Assembly (NCBI GenBank): GCA_963758025.1
Contig: CAVWUA010000011.1
Span: 124,001-188,000, forward strand
DNA length: 64,000 nt
Reading direction: 5' to 3'
Source of the DNA: CAVWUA01 sp963758025
GTDB taxonomy: Bacteria > Planctomycetota > Planctomycetia > Isosphaerales > Isosphaeraceae
This document shows positions 9,793-18,952 of the stretch, one piece after another. The notes under the pieces were generated by a model. That model was not told the origin of the DNA and did not search any database. It was given only the letters and a program-made list of their open reading frames with translations. The position numbers and the translations under genes were made by a program. Within the stretch, counting starts at the first letter, position 1. Every line of letters begins with the position of its first letter.

Positions 9793-11039
9793 ATGAACCG
9801 ATCGCCGCAGGCCGTGGCCGACCGTTCTCTGGCCGAGGCCGCCCCGGACTTCCCGTTCTCCTCCACGGAAGCCCCCTTCGACCTGGTGGTGGCCGATGCC
9901 TCATGGTCGTGGACGGAGCGGCTCTTCGCCCCCCTGGCCAATCTGGGAGTCCGGGTCCTCCTGATCAAGGCGTGCGATTGGCGTACGGCGATGAACCAGA
10001 AGCGTCCCGCGAGGGACTGGCTTTGCCCGATGCGCCGCCGAGGGCCGAACCTCTGGGAACGCACGTTCGTCCTGCCCCCCGGCTGGATGAAGACCTGCCC
10101 ACAACTCGGCATGAGGCCCCTCTCCTGGGCGATCCGCGACTGGCAAAGGCGGCTGGAGAACCCCCGCGCGCTGGCCCTGGCGATCTCCTACCCGCACTAC
10201 CTCTACCTGCACGATCAGACGCGGCCCGACGCCTTGATCTATTACAACATGGACGACTACGCCTTCTACTGGTCGTCCCGCCGCGAGGCCGTCCGCGCCC
10301 TGGAACGCCGGGCCGTGCGTGAGGCGGATCTCTCGGTCTTCTGCGCCGGGTCCGCGCCGAGGAGTACCGCGAGGCGGTGCCGGAATCGGCCCACAAGATC
10401 ATCCACCTGCCCCACGGAGCGCCGGCGACGGCCATCGCCGAGGCGCCCCAACACCGCCCCGGACCGCCTCCGGCCGACCTGGCCGCCTTGCCTCGCCCTT
10501 ATCTGGGCTTCGTCGGCTCCCTGGAAGACCGGATTGACTGGGGCCTGGTCGAGCACGTCGCCCGGCAGTTCCCCGAAGGGTCGGTCGTCCTGATCGGCCG
10601 AGAGCCGGCCCCGGCCCCCCGGAAGGAGTGGTATCAGGCGTACCGACGCACCGTGGCCTTGCCGAACGTCCACCGGCTCGGCTGGCGCGAGCAAGCGGAG
10701 ATCGGCCGCTACAACGCGGCGTTCGACGTCTGCCTGATCCCCTACGGGCGGGACCATCCATTCAACCGCGTGGCCTGCCCGACGAAGGTCATGGACTACA
10801 TGGCCACGAGCCGTCCGGTCGTCGCGACGGCCCTTCCCGAGTGCCAGCTTTACGACCACCTGTTCGACATCGCCGACACGCCGGACGCCTTCGTCGCCGC
10901 AATCCGTCGCATCGTCGCGCAAGGCTCCGACGACGGCCGAGCCACCTTGCGGTGGGACCTCGCCCGCCAGACAACATGGGAGCACACTTCCGCCAGTCTC
11001 CTGCGGCACTTCCACGCCCAGACCGCCCGCCCCGCCTGA
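9793..11039 (+). CDS. Glycosyltransferase, GT4-like fold, one frameshift
   Basis: The start at ATG 9793 encodes MNRSPQAVADRSLAEAAPD. The N-terminal Rossmann half contains FDLVVADASWSWTER, ALAISYPHYLY and LIYYNMDDYAFYW. The C-terminal half has the acceptor/donor-binding hallmarks LPHGAP, LGFVGSLEDRIDW, NVHRLGWREQAE and DVCLIPYGRDHPFNRVACP, followed by KVMDYMATSRPVVAT. One C is missing in a CCC run near 10346; restoring it gives SVFCARVRAEEYREAVPE and a continuous protein of about 415 residues. It resembles group 1 transferases that add sugars to exopolysaccharide or lipid carriers. The substrate is unknown and no polysaccharide cluster surrounds it. Confidence 0.85.
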
Positions 11040-11064
11040 ATATACGCTCCGACGCCGAACCCGC

Positions 11065-11556
11065 TCAGGGGGCCGATTTTTCCGCCGTGCCGGGTTTCTT
11101 CTCCGCATCCTTCAGGAGTGCCTTCGGGATCGCGGCGGCAGGGGCCTTGCTCCGCACCGGTTTGTTGGTGCGGAGGTTTTCCCGCAGGGCCGGGCGCTGA
11201 TTGGTTCCGAGGAGGCTATCCACCCCCAGCGTGGCGATACCGGCGGCGATCACCATGGTCGCCACGCCGATGGCGAACCCGTGCCACGGCTGAAACCGGA
11301 AGACCAGGGTGAAGACCCCGAACCAGACGATACCCTGGAGAACCGTCTGTCCGAGGTCATCCGTCAGCATCGTATCGTAGCGCGTGCGGGTCCATGTCAA
11401 GAATGCGGCCAGGATCAGTGAGCCGGCGCCGACCTTCAGCCCGACGGTTGGCGTTGTCTCATCATACAAGTATGTTTGAGCATATTCCACGATGATGTAG
11501 CAGACCACGAACAGGATCAGCCAGTACACCAGAAACGGCCAGAGCAAGGCGAGCAT
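11065..11556 (-). CDS. Small multi-pass membrane protein, unknown
   Basis: 163 residues with about four hydrophobic helices: residues 2-22 (LALLWPFLVYWLILFVVCYII), about 43-57, 75-90 (GIVWFGVFTLVFRF) and 95-110. A basic, Lys/Ala/Pro-rich cytoplasmic tail of about 45 residues follows (from GTNQRPALRENLR). No domain family was recognised. It is convergent with the glycosyltransferase gene, with a gap of 25 bases. No strong ribosome-binding site is seen before the ATG, so the start is moderately uncertain. Confidence 0.6.
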   Translation of the reverse strand: MLALLWPFLVYWLILFVVCYIIVEYAQTYLYDETTPTVGLKVGAGSLILAAFLTWTRTRYDTMLTDDLGQTVLQGIVWFGVFTLVFRFQPWHGFAIGVATMVIAAGIATLGVDSLLGTNQRPALRENLRTNKPVRSKAPAAAIPKALLKDAEKKPGTAEKSAP

Positions 11557-11781
11557 GACAACGGCACCGAGGGAAGAGTCGCGGAAACAATGCGGAGCGG
11601 AGAGTCCACCACAGGATCGTTTCCGACATGAGAACCTGGCCCAGTCCTACCACCTCAAACGCGGGAATGCAATGATCTGGTTCCCGCAAGCGAGTGACTC
11701 ACCCGCGTTCAGGACGAAGAAGAGAGCGCATCCCGAACGCGGGAAGGAGCATCAGAACCGCGATACTCCGATGAACCATCA

Positions 11782-13186
11782 TCAGCCGAACAGGGGCACC
11801 AGCGGGGACCCGTTGTTGATCTTTAACGGCCGATCCACCGCGTCACGGACCATCGTCCCCGGGTCGATGCCCAGCGCGTGCAGGATCGTCGCGCCGAGGT
11901 CGTCGGGACTGGCGGGGTCGGTCGCCGGATAGGCGGCCCAGCGGTCGGAGGCTCCGTGAACGTAGCCCCCACGCACACCGGCGCCGGCCAGGGCGGCGGA
12001 ATAGCAGCGGGGCCAGTGTTCGCGGCCGCTGTTCGCCTTGTTGATCCGGGGAGTGCGGCCGAATTCACCGACCCAGACGACGAGCGTCTCGTCCAGGAGA
12101 CCGCGATCCGCCAGATCGTCCAGCAGGGCCGAGAACCCCTGGTCGGCAGGGGGCATCAGGCGGTTCTGGAGCTGGTTGAAGTTATCGCCGTGCGTGTCCC
12201 AGAAATTCTGGCCATCGTTGTGCCAGTTGACCGTCACCAGGCCAACGCCCGCCTCGATCAGCCGGCGGGCCAGCACGAGACACTGGCCATGAATGTGTCG
12301 GCCATAGCGATCACGCAGTTTCGGGTCTTCGCGGTCGATCTGGAATGCGCCGCGGGCCTCGGCCGAAACCAGCGCGTCCAGCGCTTTCTGCTGAAATCCA
12401 TCCCACGCCCGCGGCCCCTTGCCACTCAGATCCGGCAGGGAGCCGAGTCCTTCGAGCAAGGCGCGGCGGTCCGTCAGCCGGTCGGTCGAGATTCCCTCGG
12501 GCAGCCCGAGTCCCTCCACCCGAAATCCCGGCGTGTTGGGATCGCCGTCAATATGGAAAGGGTCATACGCCTTACCCAGCCAGCCGGCGTTCTGACCAGG
12601 GGCCTTACCGCCGGGAGCCGCCGGGTGCATGACCGTCCACGGCATATTGACGGCGCTGGGGATCGCTCCAGGCGTGGGCCGGAGCTTCGACACGAGTGCA
12701 CCGAGGTGTGGCCAGTCGCGCGGCGATGGACCGGCGGCATCGGATTTGGGTGTCGGGGCCAGGTGGCCGGTTAGGACCCGGTGCGCCGTCGAGAGGTGGG
12801 CTGGATCATCATGGCTCATCGACCGAACGATCGACAGGCGATGCGCCTGCTGCGCCAGCAAGGGAAAGTGTTCACTGATTTGAATTCCAGGAATGCTCGT
12901 CGGGATCGCCCGGAATGGCCCGCGAATGTCCTCGGGAGCGTCGGGTTTGGGATCCCACGTGTCGAGCTGGCTCGGGCCGCCCCACATGAAGATCAGGATA
13001 CAGGACTTCGCCCGTCCGAACCCACTGGGGCCGCGGTCGATTCCGGCCTCGCGGGCTCGCAGCAGACCCGGTAATCCGAGCCCGGCGAAGGTCAAGGCTC
13101 CGGCTCGAAGTGCCTCGCGCCGGGAGGGCCTGAAGTCGCCCGAAGTCCCGGCAACCGTGTGCGTTTGACGTTCCGGGGTGTCGCAT
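11782..13186 (-). CDS. DUF1501 family protein, Tat-exported, one frameshift near the start
   Basis: The likely start is ATG 13186 (MRHPGTSNAHGCRDFGRL), preceded by GGAAGG. One extra T near 13133 shifts it from the main frame; removing that base joins it to RPSRREALRAGALTFAG, a twin-arginine signal with its hydrophobic core. Without this correction no in-frame start with a ribosome-binding site is seen near the protein start. The mature part carries family blocks WGGPSQLDTWDPKPDAP, IVRSMSHDD, GEFGRTPRIN and GASDRWAAYPATDP. The length of about 465 residues is normal. DUF1501 proteins are exported and share a fold with sulfatases, but their substrate is unknown. It is a paralogue of the truncated gene at 1-402. 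Confidence 0.88.
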
Positions 13187-13505
13187 AATCGGCCACCCTT
13201 CCGCTCTCGGATGATGCGGTTGATTCCACACGGAATGTTCAACCTCGCGTCAACAATTGCTCTTTGCGGAGCATAACCGATGCTCGGGAAGGCGTCCAGT
13301 GTCTGCGGATCTGGTGTCTGGGGATCGGGAAGCCAGGAGATTTGGGGTAGGAGGAGGATGGGCGAGATCGTGACTCTGCGATTCTCCTGATCGCAAAATG
13401 CAAAACTGGCTGGTGAAGCCCGCGCGACGACGACTAGCGGAGCCTTGGTCGCTCCGCTAGTCGTCGGTTTGGACATCACAAAAGGTCGAGTCGTCGGGAT
13501 CTGTC
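13187..13505. other. Intergenic stretch with a large hairpin
   Basis: 319 bases between the DUF1501 start and the lipoprotein stop, both minus strand. No gene is seen. It holds the perfect hairpin at 13428-13466 and a short run of imperfect CTGGTGTCTGGGGATC-like repeats. Confidence 0.5.
13428..13466. terminator. Perfect 16-bp hairpin downstream of lipoprotein gene
   Basis: CGACGACTAGCGGAGC (13428-13443), a 7-base loop, and its exact complement (13451-13466). It lies about 40 bases after the lipoprotein stop, where a terminator is expected. There is no T-run, so it may instead be a REP-like palindrome. Confidence 0.5.
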
Positions 13506-13862
13506 TCAGGGAGTCTCGTCAGCTTCCTTGAGAATCGTTGTGTCGCCGGTCTCGGTGATTTCGGGTTCGCCGACTTCGATATCGACGTCCTTCTTGACCT
13601 TAGTCGTCACCTCGACTTGCTCCGTCTCGGTCTTCTCGCCGAGAACTTTACCCGTATCTTTGTCAATAACTTCCGTCTGCTTCTTGACGATCACTTCCTT
13701 GGTCCCTTTGGCGGTCGTGACTTCATCAGTGGAGTTAATGTCCAGGGCTTCCTGCGTCAGTTCGGTTGCTTCTTTCTCCTCGTCGGATTTGCAACCAGTC
13801 AGCGTGCCAGCGACACCGAGCATCAACGTCAGAATCGCTGCGGATCGAAGAAGGCATTTCAT
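13506..13862 (-). CDS. Small charged lipoprotein
   Basis: 118 residues. The start at 13862 follows GGGAGGAA with ideal spacing. The lipoprotein signal peptide (residues 1-23) ends in the lipobox LTGC, so the protein should be attached to a membrane through Cys24. The mature part is almost entirely Lys, Glu, Thr, Val and Asp in an alternating pattern (KEVIVKKQTEVIDKDTG, GEKTETEQVEVTTK). This suggests a beta-rich or extended repeat, and it has no recognised domain. Upstream is the LExR-motif protein at 14029-14613 on the same strand. Confidence 0.75.
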   Translation of the reverse strand: MKCLLRSAAILTLMLGVAGTLTGCKSDEEKEATELTQEALDINSTDEVTTAKGTKEVIVKKQTEVIDKDTGKVLGEKTETEQVEVTTKVKKDVDIEVGEPEITETGDTTILKEADETP

Positions 13863-14028
13863 TGAGATTCCTCCCGGCCTGAGATTATCTAAAAGAGGTA
13901 GCGGCTCCGTCACCCATTGTGAACGGTTGAGCCTGGCCTGCCCCCTGGGCCGATGAGGTTTCAACAGGAGCAAGAAACATGCCGAGTCCGCAGACAGTCT
14001 GTCGGACGGTGCTTCCTCGCATGACCTT

Positions 14029-14613
14029 CTATTTCGTCGCGGTTCTCGCGAGCGTACCGGCGACCGGAACCGGAATTCCAATGCCCACGACCAGTTGAGT
14101 CATGAAGGCGTAGTCGTTCGCCGCCGTCACGGCGGGGTTTCTCGCCGTAGAGTCGATCTTCGCCAGCTCGTTCATGTCCGCCTGGAACTTCGCCTTGATC
14201 GCGGGATTTGCTCCGGCGGTTTCCAGGACCTTGCCGAAGAGGAAGTTCAGCCCGATGGCGTCCGCCTCGTGCAAGCTGCGGTGGCTCTGGACCCCGCGTA
14301 GGGACTGGTTGAAGGTGTTGAGGACGACTGGCGACGCTCGGTGAAGCTGTCCTTCAATCGCTCGCAGGTCGTTCTGGAGTTCCGTGATGAGTGTCGGAGG
14401 TACGACGCGATTCGGGTCGATCCGGTAGAAAAAGGCGTGAAGACGGTCGATCCGGATCGATCTCAGGGGAGAAATATTGGTGTTGTTGATTAGGGTCGCT
14501 TGAACCTGGGCTGGTGGTGTCGCGGTGGCCGTCGGCACGGCCGCCGCGGTCGTGCTGAGCATTTGACGTCCTTCCAGCCCTTCGGCCGAGGGCACGAATC
14601 GACGGCGTTCCAT
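14029..14613 (-). CDS. Protein with planctomycete LExRxM N-terminal motif, unknown function
   Basis: 194 residues from ATG 14613, which follows GGGAG. The N-terminus MERRRFVPSAEGLEGRQMLS holds the basic-plus-LExRxM/L motif found at the start of many planctomycete exported proteins; its exact role is not settled. An Ala/Thr/Pro-rich spacer follows, then a helical domain (DRLHAFFYRIDPNRV, GQLHRASPVVLNTFNQSL). A hydrophobic Gly/Val/Ile-rich segment lies at the C-terminus (MTQLVVGIGIPVPVAGTLA). A similar motif opens the CAP protein at 29904 (LDALESRSLM). No enzyme family was recognised. Confidence 0.65.
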   Translation of the reverse strand: MERRRFVPSAEGLEGRQMLSTTAAAVPTATATPPAQVQATLINNTNISPLRSIRIDRLHAFFYRIDPNRVVPPTLITELQNDLRAIEGQLHRASPVVLNTFNQSLRGVQSHRSLHEADAIGLNFLFGKVLETAGANPAIKAKFQADMNELAKIDSTARNPAVTAANDYAFMTQLVVGIGIPVPVAGTLARTATK

Positions 14614-14774
14614 CGCGCAAATCTCCCGGGTAGAGACGACAAAGAGACGGGAACGAGGCATCACGACCTCGTTTGAAGGCTTTGTCGTGGGTGATGGGTC
14701 CGGGCATTTTGCGATGTGAGACGGGAGGCGCAGAAGGGTGCCCGGACGGCGAGGACCCTGTGTACCAGAATCCC

Positions 14775-15362
14775 TCAGGTCGAGCCAGGCGAATCCGGCC
14801 CGATTCCGCCGCGCCGTTCCAGCGTCATCCGCAGGTAGGAACGCGGCTCGACCTCGATCAGCCCCAGCTCCCGTCCCAGGGCGAGAACCGCCCCTTGCGC
14901 GGCGGGGAGGTCGGCATCGTCGGCGGCGATCGCCTCCACTTCGGCATAGGACCCGAGACCCTCCGCCTGATCGAGAACGATCGTCAGGTCCCGATTCTCG
15001 AACCGCAAATAGAATGGTTGACGATATTTGCGGACATCAGCCACCGGTCGAAAGCCGAGCCGCTCGAACAGTCGGCCGAGCTGTTTCCGAGCGTCGTCGC
15101 CCGATTCGTACGGGATCTCGATCTCCTCGCGCGTCTTGGTCGGGCCGCCGCGCTTCGGGCCTTTGTAGGTGATGTAGTTCCGCGAACCGTCTTGCCGGAG
15201 TCGCAGGGCCTCGTCAGTCTGGGCGAAATCACGCGACGGATGTGCCAGGTACAGGTCGGCCTGCGAGACCGTCGGGCCACCTTCGGCGCCGATCGCTTGC
15301 AGACGCTCGGTCAGACTGGAAGGATCGGGCACCCGAAATTTGACTTCCACCTCGTAGCTCAT
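14775..15362 (-). CDS. CYTH-domain protein (class IV adenylyl cyclase / thiamine-triphosphatase-like)
   Basis: 195 residues from ATG 15362, which follows GGAG. The N-terminus MSYEVEVKFRVPD contains the ExExK signature that binds the triphosphate and metal in CYTH enzymes. Further charged strands expected in the tunnel fold are visible: LRLRQDGSRNYITYKGPK, KTREEIEIPYE and DLTIVLDQAEGLGSYAEVEA. The family includes CyaB cyclases and inorganic or thiamine triphosphatases, which cannot be separated by eye. It is divergent from rpsR, with a 165-base shared upstream region. Confidence 0.85.
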   Translation of the reverse strand: MSYEVEVKFRVPDPSSLTERLQAIGAEGGPTVSQADLYLAHPSRDFAQTDEALRLRQDGSRNYITYKGPKRGGPTKTREEIEIPYESGDDARKQLGRLFERLGFRPVADVRKYRQPFYLRFENRDLTIVLDQAEGLGSYAEVEAIAADDADLPAAQGAVLALGRELGLIEVEPRSYLRMTLERRGGIGPDSPGST

Positions 15363-15413
15363 GGCTCCGAGCCTAGCCGGCGGGACCGGGGCGGTCAAGC
15401 GGGGCGAACGGAC

Positions 15414-15443
15414 TTGACGGGTTTGCGAGCGGTTCCGTAAAGT
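15414..15443 (+). promoter_or_regulatory. Possible promoter for rpsR
   Basis: TTGACG (15414-15419), then an 18-base spacer and TAAAGT (15438-15443). It lies in the rpsR/CYTH divergent region, pointing at rpsR. Match by eye to a sigma70 consensus. Confidence 0.3.
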
Positions 15444-15526
15444 GGTGGTTTCCGCTGGGAATGGGATACTGTACTGTAGGAGCGTTCACACCGACTCCGG
15501 GATCTTGTCCGAAGGACCCAAGGTTC

Positions 15527-15769
15527 ATGCCTCGCAAACGATTCGGCCGCAACCGCAAGAACCGCTGCCGGTTCTGCACCCCCGAAGGCTGCCCCCGTCC
15601 GGCTTACGTCGATTACAAGGACGTCGGACTCCTGAAGAAACTTTGCACGAACCAGAGCAAGATGTTCTCCCGCAAACGGAGCGGTAACTGCGCCGCGTTC
15701 CAGCGCGCGGCCAGCACGGCAATCAAGCGAGCCCGCTTCATGGCTCTCTTGCCGTACGTTGGCGAGTAA
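15527..15769 (+). CDS. rpsR: 30S ribosomal protein bS18
   Basis: 80 residues. The conserved C-terminal core is KLCTNQSKMFSRKRSGNC followed by AAFQRAASTAIKRARFMALLPY. The N-terminus has a CxxC...C group (CRFCTPEGC), and with Cys36 it gives the zinc-ribbon-like C+ form of bS18. The start at ATG 15527 gives MPRKRFGRN. The gene stands alone rather than in the usual rpsF-ssb-rpsR-rplI cluster. Confidence 0.95.
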   Translation: MPRKRFGRNRKNRCRFCTPEGCPRPAYVDYKDVGLLKKLCTNQSKMFSRKRSGNCAAFQRAASTAIKRARFMALLPYVGE

Positions 15770-15788
15770 CGAGAATGGCTTTGCGGTA

Positions 15789-15807
15789 GGGCGTGCCAGG
15801 CACGCCC
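15789..15807. repeat. Short GC-rich palindrome after rpsR
   Basis: GGGCGTGCC-A-GGCACGCCC, a perfect inverted repeat 19 bases after the rpsR stop. It could act as a terminator for rpsR or for the convergent gene, or be a small REP-like element. There is no T-run. Confidence 0.45.
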
Positions 15808-15825
15808 TCCGTCACTCACTTGACG

Positions 15826-17382
15826 TCAATCGTGTGGTTCGGACGCGGATGATCCCGCCTTGAGGAAATCCTGAAACTGGCGATCGAGTGTCTCGTACGG
15901 GACGCCAAGCCGTTCGCTCAGGGTTTGTCCCGAACCTCCAGGGCGGAGTCGGCCCCGGTAGGCATCGCGCACGTAGTCGAGAAACCCCGCGCGGTAGTGG
16001 TTTTGCTGGCCTTGCATCAGGAAGATGGCCAGCGACATCGATTCCGCGTAGTGGGTGTAAACTGCGTCGTCCGACTCCTCGTCAAATTCACGGCGGTTCA
16101 AGAGCGACGAGTTCCGCGATCGGGACGAAGCGGTCGTTGACGAGGATATCGTCTCGAGCCTTGGCAACCCGAGGACCGACGAGCCCGCCGATCCGGTAGG
16201 AGCCGTCGGGTTGGGGATCGAAGGTCTCGAAGTAGGTGCCAAGTCCTTCCCAGACCCAGTAATTGCCGACGTTCTGCTCGTAGCGAGTGGGGCCTGCCGA
16301 CTCGAACAGGAGCTGGTGCGACGTCTCGTGAAAGAGCGTCGAGGTCACGTCGATCGCGCCGTCGAGGTCGCGGAAGAAGAAGCACTGGCCGGGGACGATC
16401 CGACTTCGAACGACCCTCGGCTCGCGGTAGAAACCGAGGCTCTCGGTGACGCGCGCACCCTCGGTCGGTCGCAGGGCACTGATGTATTCATCCCGGCTGG
16501 CATAATAGGCGACGCGATGCCGCGTTTCGGTCGTGGCGTTGGCCTGGAGGCTGGAGTTGCGGAAGCGCTTCGCCAGCGGCAGGTCGGGGCCGATCACGTC
16601 GGCGAAGAGGAAGAAGAAGGCATCGCGGAGGGCCTCCAGCCGCCGGCCGAAGGCGATGGCTTCGGACAGTGGCACATCGGTCTGGATGGCGAAGTGCTCG
16701 GTCGTGATCTTCCAGCCGTGTTCGAAATCGGCCCGTAAGGCATCGGCCTGGGCGGCGGGGAGCCACTCCTGGACCCGTCCCCCCACCACCGCGCCGGGAA
16801 GCTCGCCGTTCTTCAGGTGCGGGACCCAATCCGCGGCGACCCAGCCGAACGTCGGGTCGAGCACCATCCCCTTTTCGAGCAACTGGGCGGCGTGCGGCTT
16901 GGCCCAGCCGCCATCGTACGCCACGTAGCCGAGCAATCGGCGGGCCTCGCGGTGGTAAGGATCTCGATCGAGGACACCGCGCAAACATTCGCCGGCCAGC
17001 GCGAATTGCTCGACACCCGTCTGCCCGGCGCGTTTGGCTAAATCGAAGAAGGATGCGGCCGTCCCCTCACGGATTGCGTTGGCCTCGGCTTTCCACGTGG
17101 GCGGAGCATCGTCCGCGGGTTTCGGAGGCGGGACAACTTCGGGAAGGGGGCGAAATCGGATCGGCTCTCCCTCGGCCGGAGGCGGCGGCTCGATCAACGC
17201 AAGTACGCGCGCGGCCTCCGCCTGATCCTTCAGACGATCGGCCAGAGCCTTGAGCCTGGCGGCTTCCTGCGCCGGATCGTCTGCGCTTCCGTTCGGACTT
17301 GTTCGTTAATGTCGGCGGAAGTCCGAGGGGGCGGAACTTGCAAGGCAATCGCCAGACCGACCAGCCAGACCGGGTTGAGCAT
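15826..17382 (-). CDS. DUF1570-type HExxH exported protein, two frameshifts
   Basis: The start at ATG 17382 encodes a short signal peptide (MLNPVWLVGLAIALQVP). The frame shifts near 17279 (one base missing) and near 16108 (one base extra), after which a continuous protein of about 515 residues results. A TPR-like helical region (GQTGVEQFALAGECLRGVL, REARRLLGYVAYDGG) precedes the DUF1570 domain. The latter contains the HExxH motif TLFHETSHQLLFE, then YWVWEGLGTYFETF and the usual C-terminal helices (YTHYAESMSLAIFLMQG). It is probably a periplasmic or envelope zinc peptidase-like protein, by motif only. It is a paralogue of the protein at 7636-9403, which has a membrane anchor instead of a signal peptide. 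Confidence 0.82.
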
Positions 17383-17512
17383 GGTGAGGACTGTCCTTTC
17401 CATCGGGGTTTTCCGGTTCTTGATCTGGACGATGACGCGTCACCCAGGCATGATGCCGCGGGAAGGGCCGGAGCGGCCCGCGACCCTCAACGGCGAACGG
17501 AGACGCAACGTT

Positions 17513-18067
17513 ATGCGAATTCCACGGTTTCCGCTTTCCACCGGAATCGCCCTGATGATCGGCATTGGCCTGGGTTGGGCTCTCTCCGGGGGGCGACCTC
17601 CAAGCCTGCTGGCCGGAGGGGGAGACCGCTGGGATGCACCGGTCGCCCTGACCGCGCCGATTGCCACGGAAGCCAGCCAGGCGATGAAGATCCAGCTAAG
17701 CGAGGACGCGATCTACTACCTCAATTATACCCAGGGCACACTGCTGGCGGCGGTACCGATGCTTCGGCAGACGCCCGGGGCCTCGCAGATGCTGAGCGAG
17801 TTCGCCGTGCGGGACCTGATCGCCGACTTCCAGCTTCCGAAGGGGATCACGCCGCATTTCGTGATGACCGCCGGTTCGCTGGGGGTCTCCAGTAATGAGA
17901 CGTACGCGCCGCTGTACGTCTTCGAAACTCAGACCGGGCAGCTTGCGGTTTATCGTGTCAAGCCGCAGGCGACGGCCACCTCGACTCAGCCGGCGTTTGT
18001 CCTGCTGGAGAGGCGATCCGACCCCCGCCTGGCACGCCCCAAGGCGACCGTCGCCGACGCGCGTTAA
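17513..18067 (+). CDS. Exported or membrane-anchored protein, unknown
   Basis: 184 residues from ATG 17513, which follows GGAG. An N-terminal helix (residues 8-26, TGIALMIGIGLGWALSGG) acts as signal or anchor. The rest is a mixed alpha/beta domain with SEDAIYYLNYTQGTLLAAV, LIADFQLPKGITPHFVMTAG and APLYVFETQTGQLAVYRVK, the last resembling a single beta-propeller or roadblock-like strand pattern. No family was recognised. It is convergent with the CvpA-like gene at 18109. Confidence 0.65.
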   Translation: MRIPRFPLSTGIALMIGIGLGWALSGGRPPSLLAGGGDRWDAPVALTAPIATEASQAMKIQLSEDAIYYLNYTQGTLLAAVPMLRQTPGASQMLSEFAVRDLIADFQLPKGITPHFVMTAGSLGVSSNETYAPLYVFETQTGQLAVYRVKPQATATSTQPAFVLLERRSDPRLARPKATVADAR

Positions 18068-18108
18068 GTTCAGCGTGCGTCAAGTAGTGAGAGCGAGATT
18101 ATACAGGT

Positions 18109-18897
18109 TTAAAGAGGCGCCATTCCCGCTGCGGCACCAGTCGGTCCGCCGGGATAGGTTGGTGAACCGCCTGGTGGGCCACCTGGGGAACCCCCCGGCA
18201 TTCCGCCGGGCATCCCTCCCGCTCCTTCCGCGCCGCCGGCCTCGCCCGCCGGTTCGGCGGCGGGCGGCGGTGGCACGAAGGCATCGCCGTACGGCCGCGC
18301 GTTCTGGTGGTCGATCAACCAGCGACCTTGGGGGTCGAAGAGTTTCGCATCGCCGTACTCACCGTTCGGATCGTTGTAGCCGTCCTCAGGGTCGTATTGC
18401 GCGAAGACCTGCCCGGTCGTGTACTGGAAGAAGCTCAGCCACTTCCAGTCCAGCCCGAAGCCGAAGGGGGGCTTGTGGTCGTAATTGTAGGCGCCATAGA
18501 ACATCTTTTTGTGAATCGGCGACGTGTGGAACGCCAGGAGTAGGATCGCCATCGCCAGGGATGCGCCCGCCAGACCAAAGAACAGCCGGCCGATGTGATA
18601 GACCGGCGTCGGGAATCGTACCATCGAGGGAGCAATTTGCTCGGTCGTGATCTTGAGAATCGTCAAGCTGACGATGAACAGGACCATCAGGCAAAGCGTG
18701 TCGGCATAACCGGAAATCTGACTGACGTTCGAGGCCAGAAGCGCGGCCAGGGGCTCATAAAAGTTGAAAGTGATCAGCCCCGCGAACAAGATGTTGAAGA
18801 ACACCAGCGCGGCGCCCCATAGTCCTTCACTCGTCAGCGCGTAGGTCATCAGCAAGATCAGGACGACCACGCCCATATCCACGATCCAGGACGGCAT
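18109..18897 (-). CDS. CvpA-like membrane protein with Pro/Gly-rich tail
   Basis: 262 residues from ATG 18897, which follows GGGGGAGAA. Four hydrophobic helices in the first 150 residues resemble the colicin V production (CvpA) family: SWIVDMGVVVLILLMTYAL, WGAALVFFNILFAGLITF, ADTLCLMVLFIVSLTIL and FFGLAGASLAMAILLLAF. A periplasmic-looking aromatic-rich segment (HKPPFGFGLDWKW) and a low-complexity Gly/Pro tail with GGMPGG-type repeats follow. It is the last gene in the pilT-gspE-cvpA series, 55 bases after the ATPase gene. CvpA proteins have been linked to envelope and biofilm functions; a role here with the ATPases is inference. Confidence 0.6.
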   Translation of the reverse strand: MPSWIVDMGVVVLILLMTYALTSEGLWGAALVFFNILFAGLITFNFYEPLAALLASNVSQISGYADTLCLMVLFIVSLTILKITTEQIAPSMVRFPTPVYHIGRLFFGLAGASLAMAILLLAFHTSPIHKKMFYGAYNYDHKPPFGFGLDWKWLSFFQYTTGQVFAQYDPEDGYNDPNGEYGDAKLFDPQGRWLIDHQNARPYGDAFVPPPPAAEPAGEAGGAEGAGGMPGGMPGGSPGGPPGGSPTYPGGPTGAAAGMAPL

Positions 18898-18952
18898 CGT
18901 TATATTCTCCCCCAAGAGTGGCTGGCCGTCGCGGGCCGTTGCGCCACGACGT

